Positions 19,272-31,500 of a DNA stretch of 64,000 nucleotides are shown here, in pieces (the stretch's first letter is position 1; every line of letters starts with the position of its first letter). A program made the translations under genes and the position numbers. This DNA comes from Tubiluchus corallicola (lineage: Eukaryota > Priapulida > Priapulimorpha > Priapulimorphida > Tubiluchidae), in NCBI GenBank assembly GCA_030141605.1, contig JAQGDQ010000369.1, positions 121,001-185,000 of the forward strand, read 5' to 3'. The notes under the pieces were generated by a model. The model did not search any database, was not told the origin of the DNA, and was given only the letters and a program-made list of their open reading frames with translations.

Positions 19272-19691
19272 AATTGTAAAGATGTTTTATCTTTTAATGA
19301 GAATATTAATTTTGCGACTTTTGTGTCAAAAGCAATCGAAATGATGTAATTATATAAAGTACAGTACTCTTACTTGATACTGATTAACCGTGTTGTATGG
19401 TCAGTAGTGAACTGCAGCTATTTAGATATTAGAGTTTTCAGTCTCCATCAGTGTTACTTCACAGCTTTATGAATCGATGTTGTTCTTGCTTGACTTATAA
19501 ACGTTGTAGAAAACTGCACAATTTAACTTGAGAAGTCGCTCTCATTTTATACTGTGCAATACAGAAATGCTGCGAAGAATGTGTATTGGCATTTTTGAAA
19601 AATGAAGTTTTGGTTATTTTCATTTTAACTGGTTCTTAGGTTTTCTGCAAGTTTTTGTCGCTAATATGTGAGATTTTTGTGAAGTTTTGTA

Positions 19692-19697
19692 AATAAA
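19692..19697 (+). promoter_or_regulatory. Poly(A) signal of TPMT-B
   Basis: AATAAA, about 420 nt downstream of the stop codon, followed by T-rich sequence. Confidence 0.55.
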
Positions 19698-21829
19698 GTT
19701 AATAACATTTTTTTGTTATCGTTACAGTATTTTTTATCTTCTGTCTGTTTTTTTAATTCAGTTCTATCCACTACAAGCTGTCACCCCATACTTGATAGAC
19801 AGTGAATACTACTAATCTCGAATACTTCTGGCAGGAATAGATTTATTGCATAATTTTTTATTATCAAAAGATATTGAAGGCTTATTGCCTTGGTTCCTTT
19901 GATATAATATCATCTATCTGTTTAATATATACACCTATATACTGATCTGCAATACCTATAACTTTTTATGGTGAAATATATGCACACTGTTAATGCACAT
20001 ATACGAAACACTTGCAAAAGAAAGTAAGATTACAGAATTATTTTGATAGTTGCCCATCATAAATTATGTCAATTAAGGAACTTGTCCCGTGGTAAGGAAA
20101 CAAAATGTCTCAAAATAATGGTTATGTAGGTACAATAAGAAGGAAAAGATTTGCAACGAAATTAAATGAATAGATCATTATAACAAAAAGGCTTGCTTTA
20201 CACGATGCAACCTGTCAGTGATTAGAGCAATTAAGTGAACAAAAGAAGTTTAGCTCTCACAAAAATCCATTTGATGCGTGTATGTAGCCATTTAATAATT
20301 ATTCAGAAACTTCTATAAATACTCATTTACACTTACTCTTTACATTATAGACACTTTTTACACGATAAATAATAGTTTAACAGCAATTTATTATCACTCC
20401 TCTATCAGCTATTCATTTTTATAGTATTACTTGCCATTTTTGGCGGCAGATATTTTTGATAAATAATTATTTCTTAATGTTTCTTCAGCTTTATTTTCAT
20501 CCATTTTACATTGTTATTGAACAGATCTTGTAATAGAGATTTCCAACAAGTTCAAGTTTAAGTCTATTTTTACTCCGACACAACACATATTACATATAAG
20601 ACAATTGTACAGCATTTAAACAAAATTATCACCAGAGCAGAGACTGTAAATTTTAGTTTATTGGTCTACAAAGGATGTAATTAACACGCCAACATTATAA
20701 TAATTACTACAATAATAATAAAATGTTACAATATTATCAAATATCATTATTAAAAATTTGTAATATTAAATTTGTTATTATTAGTGATTTTTTTCCATCG
20801 CGTGAAATTTTTATATTTACTAGCATCAAAGACTATTATCATGTTTCTAAAGTTCTGGTTTTGAATAATTTAGTTGAGAGCTTGGCTTTGCAGAACACTT
20901 GAATTCTGTGGGGAAGCAAGTCTCGAAAAACCAAGAAATTTCTTTCGAATTTAGATCGCACCGCGTACGAGATTTTTGCGTGGCATTTAAATCTGTGGGC
21001 CTTTGTAAATTTGTTAATTCTATACTTGCAGCATGAAGCATTTGACGGTAAAATCGAAAATAGGAACATAATTGAATGGAATTATAGACTTTGGAACAGA
21101 ATCACGGATGACACCGAAACCACGCTAATAGTAGTAGAGTATGTTACTATGAATAGTAATTTTTAGTATAATGATATTTAAGTTCACCAGTTGGTGATCT
21201 GCTGTCTATTGAAATTAAATAATGAGTCATATTTAGATAATGAATGTAATGTCGAAAATTTTTATGTCTTTCCTACCATCTATTTCCATCGACTTGTATG
21301 TCGGATTTTGTAAAAACAAAATACGTTTACTTTGATAATTCTGCGTGCTTGGTCATAATAACTGGTAATGCAATTTTTAGTCTTGTTTCATTTATTTTGA
21401 TTATGAGACTGAACCCTCCGCTTTATAACAAGCATACCCTGATTACCTTTAGTTCTTGTGTATCATCCTCCCCTTAATTTTCATCTTTATGTATCGAACC
21501 TTTTTTAACAAGGTGCAAGATAATTCTCCACTCAACTGTCTGGTAAAGACATTTGTGTGAGTAACTGTTCCATTATTTTGCTTTATTTTCATTATGATGC
21601 CATCTTTTTTTGTTATTTTGCGGGCAGGCAACTTTTCTTTTCTTTATGCCGTTCACCAAACAAAACTGAACCTAATTTTTCACTCTCATTTACCTTCCCA
21701 TTTATATTATTCCTTTCAAGTTCAAACAATTCACAATACAGTAGGACAAATTCCAATGTTTCCATACCATTTTTTTCATTTTGAAATTTTCTTGATAAAT
21801 AAGCATAGTAGCATTAGCCACTTTAACAC

Positions 21830-21955
21830 TGGAAGAAAGTAGCGATGACCATGTGTCTCTCTGTCATTCCATCTCGCAATTTATATTTGAAAGTTGTTGT
21901 TACTTGTATTTGTGATCTCTAAAGAGACAATAAACTATTCTATTTTATTCTACAA
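21830..21955 (+). repeat. Possible LINE-like 3' tail
   Basis: It holds GCGATGACCATGTGTCTCTC, then T-rich sequence, and ends in AATAAACTATTCTATTTTATTC, a short repeat tail like those at 6105-6290 and 61600-61775. Confidence 0.3.
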
Positions 21956-22162
21956 TTTTGTCTGCAAACACAAGAATTCTCTGAATACTGGATCATTATG
22001 AAGACGGCTAGTGTTTCATTACTCTTCTTTGGTGTTGGAGCTGTATAGCACTGATTTTTGCAACTATAGGCCTATTTTGTAATTTGCAATTTTTTGCAGT
22101 TTTAAAATATTCTGAAGAGCCGTAAGTGAGTCTTCAGCTTCGAACACACGTTGTTTCAATGA

Positions 22163-22535
22163 ATGGAGAAACAATCAACTAGCAAAGAAGCTATTTACAG
22201 TGATGGGGAAGACATTTCTGTCAGCGCCGTCAACATTAATGGGAAATTATGCGATACTCAACCATTGGATTCAATTTTGCAAGGTAAGTATAATCTAGGA
22301 TTGGTTGAAAACACCTGCATTTGCCCTTGAATCAGTCAAATACCAGGAAATTTTTGTTGTGTTTAAAGTAAAACAACATACATGCTTTTGCCTGCTGTAA
22401 CTTTTGAGTCATTGATATAGCTAAGTTATGGCTTTTTAGAACCGAGAGATTTTCCTACAATAATTATGTCATAAACTTTTACCAGATCAATTTAATAGTA
22501 TCTTTAAGGAAAATTAAAAGTGCAGTAGTTCCAAG

Positions 22536-22566
<31 letters not shown>

Positions 22567-25500
22567 CACTAGATAATTGTTAAAGTGTATATAGGTACTA
22601 TGCCTATTGAGCTAGTCTGATATAAAACTTCTTTACCCTAAATTTATTAAAACTGCAGCAGTCTGAAGTGTTTAAGAATGTTGAGAATAATTATCTTGTT
22701 TTGATAAAAACTAAAAAATTTTTAAATTTTTTTTTCGATATTTCAAACGTGCACGTTCATTTCAGATGTTGTTGCTTACGTGGAAGTGCGAACAGAATAT
22801 GAAAACAGATCGCAGGGTGTTGCCAAGGCACTGGAAGAGCTGGGTGCTCGGGTCGTCCCAAAGTTTTACAGTGCGGTGACACATGTCGTTTTTAGGAATG
22901 GCAGGCCGAGCACGCGACAGAGGGCAGTGAAAAGAGCCGTGCCCATAGTGTCCGTACTTTGGGTTGAAGCGTATGTGGTACTTACTACTAGATGGCTACT
23001 ACAACAAACATTTGTTGCTTTTTACAGTTTTTGAAACATACGAACACATTTTTAATAAATGCGACAAATGATTTCGTTATTTTGTCTGTATTCATTTATC
23101 CACTAACATGTATTATCTTTCTGTTTTGCAGTTGCCGTCAACAACGGGCCAAAGTTGATGAACATTTGTACCCTATCTTAGACGACAGTGAGAAAACGCC
23201 TGGCCGTCTACGGGTAAATTTTTACTAACTTTAGGTGTCCTGCTTAGACACGTTGCAGACGTTCAGTACTCTCCATAAATATACAAAGTTAATTGGTTGT
23301 TTGATTATGTTTGTATATTAGCAGAATGCTGGAATAGTTTCTTACAATCTTACAAAATGCAGGTTACAACATCATGCAAAGCAATGTTGTTGAACGATTA
23401 GGGGGGGGGGTTTCACTATTGAAACGGGAAAATGCAAACTTTCTGATTATGCATTTAAATATTATTATGAACCTGTAAAACATCGTAAGAAATTTTAGGT
23501 AGACTTTGTGTTTCCGCCTGATTGAGGTGAGCAAGTATCGATTTGGTTTGTATGTTTAACGTCCCAATGTTTTTTTAATTTGCAGATTTTGTCATTTGAC
23601 CAAACAAATAGGTTTATTGACTTTACGGATTTCTATACTAATCGGTAGACTTTAGCCCTGTAATGATACATCGATGCATCGTGATACTTTTTGTGACGAT
23701 ACCTGTATCATCAAAATGCACCAGTATCGCGATAATGTGAATTATTAATATTTAGCACAAGCTAGACCAGGGGTGTGCAAATTGCGGCCCGCCGAGAGAA
23801 TTTGTGCGGCCCGCAAAGAGATTTCTCAACCTAATGAAAGTGCAGCCCGGGCAATTAATTGAGTGTATCCAGCTGAAGTCCGTGCCACGATCCCAAAGAT
23901 AGTGCGGGTAGTTTTTTCTACTAGATCGGATGCCATTAACCCTTACAAGACGGTTGTAGCTTAATAACACTGTACTACACGGATTGTGTGATACACATCA
24001 CTAATATGCATTGTAATGAAATTACCACTATCTGTCATGAAAGTAGAAATATATGGTTTGTAATATAAATTTTAAAAACTTCTAAAATAGTTTCTTGAGC
24101 CTAGTAGTAATGATGTACGCAGGTCGGGTGCAAAAAATCGTTATTAGGCCTTTCTGTACTTGGCTCCTTGATCAAACTGCTTGTGGCCCCGCAGGAACTG
24201 CGGGAAAGTTTAATGTGGCCCGGTTAGTCAGATAATTTGCACACCCCTGAGCTAGACTGTCCGCTGATAAAAACTGCGTGAATTAATTCAAGGTACAACT
24301 GTAACAAGAATCAGTGTAATGAGTGCAGCATATATAGGCAGCTTGACCTTGACAAAGTCAGATCTGCTGCTAGCAGTCAGCCAAAGCGAGCGGTTGAAAG
24401 TGCAGAGTGTTTGTAATAATGTATAGTAAGCTAATTATGTTTTATACGTTTATTACCCAGAATTTATTACCCTAAGCATCTGCCATTTTCTCACTTTTGA
24501 CAGAGATTCAGAAGCATGCAGCCGAAGGAGTTTAACGAGGAGCTGATAATGAAGAGCGTAGAACGATATCGGAAGCAACGGCGGCAGAGAGAGAGGAGGG
24601 AATTGCGGAAGCTGCTTTTCCGGTCTCCTGATGCTGACATCAGTTTAACTGTTCGTGATACACTTCCCAAGGTATCTCAACACCATTTTTTCTTCTTGCC
24701 ATTGTTTTTTCTTGCACAGACAACTTTTAATGGTATCTATAGGGATGTACCGCATTTTCCCCCCGAATATCAGTATGAAAATCTGATGGGGGGCATCCTT
24801 CGGTTTTTAATCACTGAAGTTTTGGTGAACCTTCGGTATCCCAAAGTTACTTTTCTAAAAAATTTCACATTTCGGTGAAAATTATGTTAAATGAATTGCA
24901 TCTATTTTTTCGATATCTATAATATTTGTCTCTTAATTCTTTTAAAAATTTATATGCAAAAAGTTGATAGAAACAGCGAGCACGGCACAACGCCGACATT
25001 TTTGTTTCTGTTTCTGTATAACTCCAAGAATGTGATGAAATTAAAATACGGTAAAAAAAAAATCGAAGTGCCGTTTATTGAAAATTTCATTTATACGTTT
25101 TACTAATGTAGTGTGTACAGGACTGTAAGCTGAGCTCATCATTAAATAAATCCTGAGCTAATAGCATGACATTGGACATTTATAAAATCTTAAATATTAA
25201 CTTATAATGCAATTCATGCAAAATACGCTTTACCGATTGATTACTGATGCTAAGTTCAGTGAAATGCTTCCGAGCAGAGCGCTTCGGACTCCACAGCAAA
25301 GCTTGTCTAACACTTTTCCGGGTTCCGTACAGTTCGTGGGGCCCCCACCAGTCTGTTATTCATTAGTGTACCTCGTGTACATAGTGTATCAACCCAGGGC
25401 AAGATGTTGTTACAGGTGGGAACAGTCTCATTATGGTAAATGTTAAAGTGGCACCGAAATTCACGCTGAACTGCTGTAACAGACTCGTTATTCTTCACGT

Positions 25501-28500
25501 AACTGTTGTAGGCAAACGTTCGATGATCTATCGCCCACAGCGCCGTGGCTTGACCTGGAAAGAAAAGAAAATAAATAAAAGAAAAAAGAAAAAATAATTT
25601 GCTAAGACACCACTGGCATAATGGCACTTGCCAGACATATGACAGTCCCCCTGGGGCAGAGTAATAGCCATTTCACAAATGCCCGTTCTCTCTGCCCCAC
25701 CCTGTATAACCACCAAGCAAGAAATTTTGCTTATCGGTTATGATCAACTGAATGTATTAATAGTCGCTAGGCAAACATTGTCAAGAAAAATGTCTGGTTT
25801 TGTCCAAGCTTTTCAACATTTTACGAAAATGAGCTGAGCTGCACGATGTCAGAAAGTTTGGCGGCTTCAGTTAGTAAATGCTTTATGCTCAGAGTAGATG
25901 CTATTGTGTGGCAAAAATATACAATGCAATAAATAATATCCTTTAATTTCTCATTCTAGCTAGCCGATACACCAGAATATCAATCCAGACATTCAATACC
26001 AGATACTCCTTTATCAATGCGGCATCGAAGAGATGAGGGACAGAGAAAGGAGACACCTGAACGAGGTCTGTTATGACATAAATATCATTTATTAAGTTGG
26101 TGTGAAGAACACTGAATAAATGTCAGACTAGTTTATACAAAAATGCCACACCTTGAAAATTTTAAAATATGTATTAAAGCATTCTCTAGACATACGGTAA
26201 AGTATTTCTGATGATAGCTATTACATAACTGTCGAATAGAAACTGCAGTTGTATCAGTTTGCATTCTTCATTCACGTCATTTTTACAGTATAGATTTTGA
26301 GCGCATTTTGCCTTTTTTTGGGTTTTGGTGTTTGTTCTTGTAGTGTGATAGTAATATTCAAGTATACTTTTGTCGTCTATTGTAGTTTATTGTGAATAAA
26401 GTTTTTCAATTGTGGCTGGAATTTACATTCATTACATAACATTGGATATTTTAAATGTCTGGTTTTTCTTTTCCTAAAATGCACTACAGTGTTCCCTCGC
26501 CAGTTCGCGGTTCGTTTATCGCGGACTCGCTGTTTCGCGGGTTTTTGCGGTACTCCGTCTAAAGTATTTTTGCACATGCTTAGTAAGTATTATACAGTAA
26601 TGTATAGATTTGATGAATTTTGCATAAGGAATCACAAAATGTATAAAAATATATTAAAAATATTAAATCTAACATTAAAAGAATATGATAAAAAATTACC
26701 ATTTACAGTAAATAGTGTATTTATTCGGCAGATGAATATACACCAAAATTGAAATGTAGTACTTGTGCCCGCAAATAGGTATAGCGTCCCTACTTCACGG
26801 ATATTTCCTGGAATGAAACACCCGCGATAAGTGAGGGAACACTGTATTAGCTAATCGATTCATCCATATTATGTCCATTTTTAATGTTCATATTTTATTC
26901 TCTGCTACAAAATGCCAGGTATGAGTTTGATGCTATACTCTTGTCAAACAGTTTTGTTGTACCAAATTACAATATGGCGTTTGCAAAAAGCTTTGAAACT
27001 GCTTGTCGGTTGTCAAAGTTGAAACGATATGAATTATTTGCACGGCATAAATTGTTTAGGTACACAGCAAAATGGCGGTGAAAGCCCACCGTACATGAGT
27101 CCACTGGAGAAAAGATTACTTGGTAAGTGGACTGTGTCGCACTTTTCTAATTCGCTGTAGCAACTTTTAATATTTGTGAGACGACTTTGCTTATGAATGT
27201 GATGTGAGTAAAGTTAAGCTCAAATGTACTAAAATACTTTCTTGTTTTTTTAGCCAATTTATTGAAGCAAGAATATTCAGTAGACAATGAGTTATGAGTG
27301 CAATTTTGTTTTGGAGATATTTTCTCTACAAACATAATATGTATTGGCTTTGGTGGCCCGTTGAAAAATTAAAGTGGAAAACCTATGATAAGATTTGCCT
27401 GTACAGTTCATCAAAGTTCATCAACTAAAATCACTTAATTAGTCATCATGCTTTCATCAGCATCATGTCGGGCCTTACTAAATTAGCACTGTATGTGCTT
27501 GTCTGTGAAGTTAAGCAATATTGGGCCCGGCTAGTAGACAGGTAAGTAACTGTTAGGAAAACAGCACCTGTTCTTTCATGTGTTATAATCCCCCAACTAT
27601 TTGTCTTGCTCTGGCAGGATGTAGTAGACCTGATTAAAGTATCTTTGCTAGTTCAGTCATAACTTGCAAATCATCAAGCTGCAGTTTATAAGCAGCTTAT
27701 TGCAACTTTAATGGAAAATGGACCGAATGACAAATCTTAGCACAAAATGATCTAAAATATGAGATATTTAAAGGGAAAATATTGTTTTTTCAAGAATGAC
27801 TTGCGTGAAAGAATTTTTAACACTTACATTTAGTTTTGCATTGGCACTGTTAATCTTTCACTAGTTAAACCAGGGGTGTGCAAATTGCGGCCCGCGGGCC
27901 ACTTGCGGCCCGCGAAGAGATTTGTCAACCCAATGAAATTGCGGCCCGCGAAGAGATTTGTCAACCTAATGAAAGTGCGGCCCGCGAAGAGATTTGTCAA
28001 CCCAATGAAAGTGCGGCCCGCGAAGAGATTTGTCAACCTAATGAAAGTGCGGCCCGGGCGATTAATTGAGTGTATCCAACTGAAGTCCGTGCCACGATCC
28101 CAAAGATAGTGCGGGTAGTTTTTCTACTAGATCGGATGGCATTAACCCTTACAAGACGGTTGTAGCTTATTGTCACTGTACTACACAGACTGTATGATAT
28201 ACATTACTAATATGCATTGTAATGAAATTACCACTATCTGTCCTGAAAGTAGAAATATATGGTTTGTAATATAAATTTTAATAACTTCTGTAAAATAGTT
28301 TCTTGGGTGTAGTAGTAATGATGTATGCAGGTCGGATGCAAAAAAATCATTATTAGGCCTTTCTGTACTTGGCTCCTTGATCAAACTGCCTGTGGCCCGC
28401 AGGAATTGCGGGAATGTTTAATGTGGCCCGGCTAGTCAGATAATTTGCACACCCCTGAGTTAAACGGTCAACACACACAATGCTTCCATCCCAGAAATGT

Positions 28501-31500
28501 GTTGCATGAAAAACATGCACTGTCATTCAGTTCGGCTCTGACATGGAAACCCAAACTAGATTTCCTTTAAACACTTTTTCATTTTTATTTGTAGAACGTT
28601 TTTCGCTAGAGAAGAAAGCTGGAGCCGATTCATCTTCGACTTCCGCCAAACGGTCAAGAAAGGAGTTGTCGTCGTCGTTGTCATCATCATCATCTGAATC
28701 AAACACTAGTTCTGTAGCTGATACATCCTTGACAAGGATTACTCGTTCCAGTAAGACACAGACTTCTGGTAATCATTGCATACTAAGTTATCACATTTTC
28801 ATTTTTCTGTTTTTTTATACTAAAGTATACTTATATTACAGTGCTCAAACGTTACAATGTTACAATTAATATGTTGATAAGAAATGTGTAAATCGTAGTC
28901 GTATTTATTAGTAAATTAATTTATTTGTTATATCGTTAATATTGCCTCTACAAATATCGCTTTGTTGTAAACTGTTACTAATTTTTGAATCATTTTTGTC
29001 AACAAGCAGCACAAATCTAACCCATATGCTGATTATTTTATAAATACAGTCATACTTCTGTTTTCGACCATAATTCGTTCCTAAAAAGTGTTTAAAAACA
29101 GATTAGGTTGAGTACCGAATCATATATTCCCATAAGAAATAATGTAAAAGCAAATAATCCGTTCTCAAGCACCAAATGAACTGTAAAGTATTACTAAAAC
29201 GAAATATAATAATGCAAAAATGTTTACTCAAACAGTAGATATGATATTATTGATAAAAAACTATAATAGAATTACATGGAAAGAAGAATATAATCATTCC
29301 TGCATGAAAAAACCTTGCGTGTTGGTAGCAGTGTGATGGCATACGTAGGCAAGATCGGAAACGGGCACTCTCGTAGGATTACTCTCGGGCACGGTCGGTT
29401 ATGCTCGGCTCGTCGCGCATCCGTTCATCACGTGCTTGGCAGTCGGTCGAGTAGCGAAATTTTGGTCGAGAGCGGAGACAATTTCAGGTCAAAAACCGAT
29501 TTGTACAAGTACAGAGATGGCCGAAAACGGAAGTATGACTATAACTCAAAAACCATGGTATGTAGAGTTGCGGAACTAGGTGGGATAGTTACCTGAGAAT
29601 GTGCTGAAATGATAGGGTGCTTAAAAGATTGAGATTGCTTAAGGGTCCGACATGTGAAAATTAGGAAAACTGCTCAGCTGCACTTAAGTAAACTACACTA
29701 GACCAGGCATAGTCAAGTGATAACTAGTCATGAGCACCCTGGATGCTAGTTAATCACACACCATTGAGCCACACTGGCACAGGCATAGTCAGGTTATAAA
29801 CATGGTCCTGTTCGTGGAGCACCCTGGATGCTAGTTAATCACACACCATCGAGCCACACTGGCACAGGCATAGTCAGGTTATAAACATGGTCCTGTTCGT
29901 GGAGCACCCTGGATGCTAGTTAATCACACACCATCGAGCCACACAGGCATAGTCAGGTTATAAACATGGTCCTGTTCGTGGATTTGAATTTGACTTCGTT
30001 TAGTTTTGTTGTTTCGTGATATTTGTTTTGTATGTTTTTATTTGTCATCTGCGGATATTCTTGCAGGGAAAGCAGAAAGGCAGGTTGAATCAGAACTACA
30101 AAATCAGAAACCCACTTTGAAGAAGAGGAAACTCTACCATCCAGTGGACAGCTGTGTGCCCCAGTCGAGGCTGACCACTCCCCAAGATACCTCCCGAGCC
30201 GAGATCTCCGGGTCAGCTCTTCTTATCGGAAATACAATGCCAAGAAAAGGTTGGTGTTTGAAACCACATTGTACATGGAGTGATTGTTGGTTTTACCATT
30301 CAGCGTGCTGTGATAACTCACTCAATTCTTTATCACAGTTTTCAGCTGTTTAACAAGCTGAGGCAAAGACTGTCTGTCACTGACCATTGCATTATTTAAT
30401 TTGTACATTTGACAAATCTCATATACAAAATTATGCTACAAAATTTTATTAAAATTTCTCTGTGAATACTTTAACTGCAACCAGTTTTAAAACTTCTCCA
30501 AGTCATTTTAACGCTGTAACAACAAACTTGATTTCACTTTTTTACACTGTTTTTTTTCTTGTACTAACTTGTTAATATGCAACTGAGGTCATCTGATACT
30601 AATACTTTAGTACAACATAGAACTAGCCTTGTTTCAGCTGCAGATAGATCTTTTTCCAGTGCTGCCCCCTCGTTTATGGAATGCGCTTCCAGATGAGGTT
30701 AAAAACTCCCGAAGTATTGCTGTTTTTAAAAGTTAAATTAAAACATTTTTAATCTTAGAAGGTTTTTAACTCTGGTCTGTACAACGTAGTACAATGTTAA
30801 ATTTTTAAGCGTTTGCGTGTAAATGTGCACCTTAAAATAAGGTTCATGGATTTTTTGTGAATTCAAAATGTTTGTAATGCCAAAGATCATTTTTGTATGG
30901 ATTTTAGGCAATAAACATTACCTTTCAAATTTACATTTCAAACTTAATAACTCAGTTGTCCACATGGCTTTGATGCGGAGCCCTCAATTTGCTTTTGAAA
31001 GTACTAAATATTTGGTGCACTAATCACATCGTCTGACGAGGCATTCCAGCAGGGAATAAGTTTTTCAGTGAAGAAGTGACCTCTTATGTTAATGCGATAG
31101 AAACATTGAAACAGTTTCATCGAATGTCCACGCAGATCATGGTTGCGATTAGTCGGGATGAAGAAGTCATTTTTACTCAAGATGGTCAACTCATTCAAAA
31201 TTTTGAAACAATGAATGAGATCTATAGTTTTGCATCTCTGATACAGAGAAGTAACATCCTAAGCTTGTCCATCCGTCATAAATCGAGGGCAACGACTCTG
31301 AATCTGGTTAACTAGGGTGGTGTACTGTGGTGACCCAGCATTTGCTGCATACTCAATTAATAATATTATTCTGACACGTTAATTATAAATCACTTTAATG
31401 CAACTTAAGTATACAGTAAGTTACTGTGAAACCCTTGAGGAATTCACAGCAGAAACTTTAATTAAGCACAATTTGTTTTTTATTGTTGATCTTTATTATT

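Larger units (their letters stand above)
19272..22162. other. Spacer between TPMT-B and MCPH1
   Basis: It contains the TPMT-B 3'UTR with AATAAA at 19692-19697, then AT-rich sequence without recognisable coding capacity, and a LINE-like 3' tail at 21830-21955. Two minus-strand ORFs of 64-76 codons near 20850-21069 resemble nothing I know. Confidence 0.5.

Noticed and set aside
24728-24880. Possible hAT end (AGGGATGTACCGCATTTTCC)
   Set aside because: No matching right end or target duplication could be found in MCPH1 intron 4, so it is only a suggestion.
26884-27081. 65-codon ORF just before and overlapping MCPH1 exon 6
   Set aside because: It is in another frame and crosses the acceptor at 27058-27059; the in-phase exon is 27060-27122.
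29315-29596. 93-codon + strand ORF
   Set aside because: Mostly inside a MITE; no recognisable protein features.
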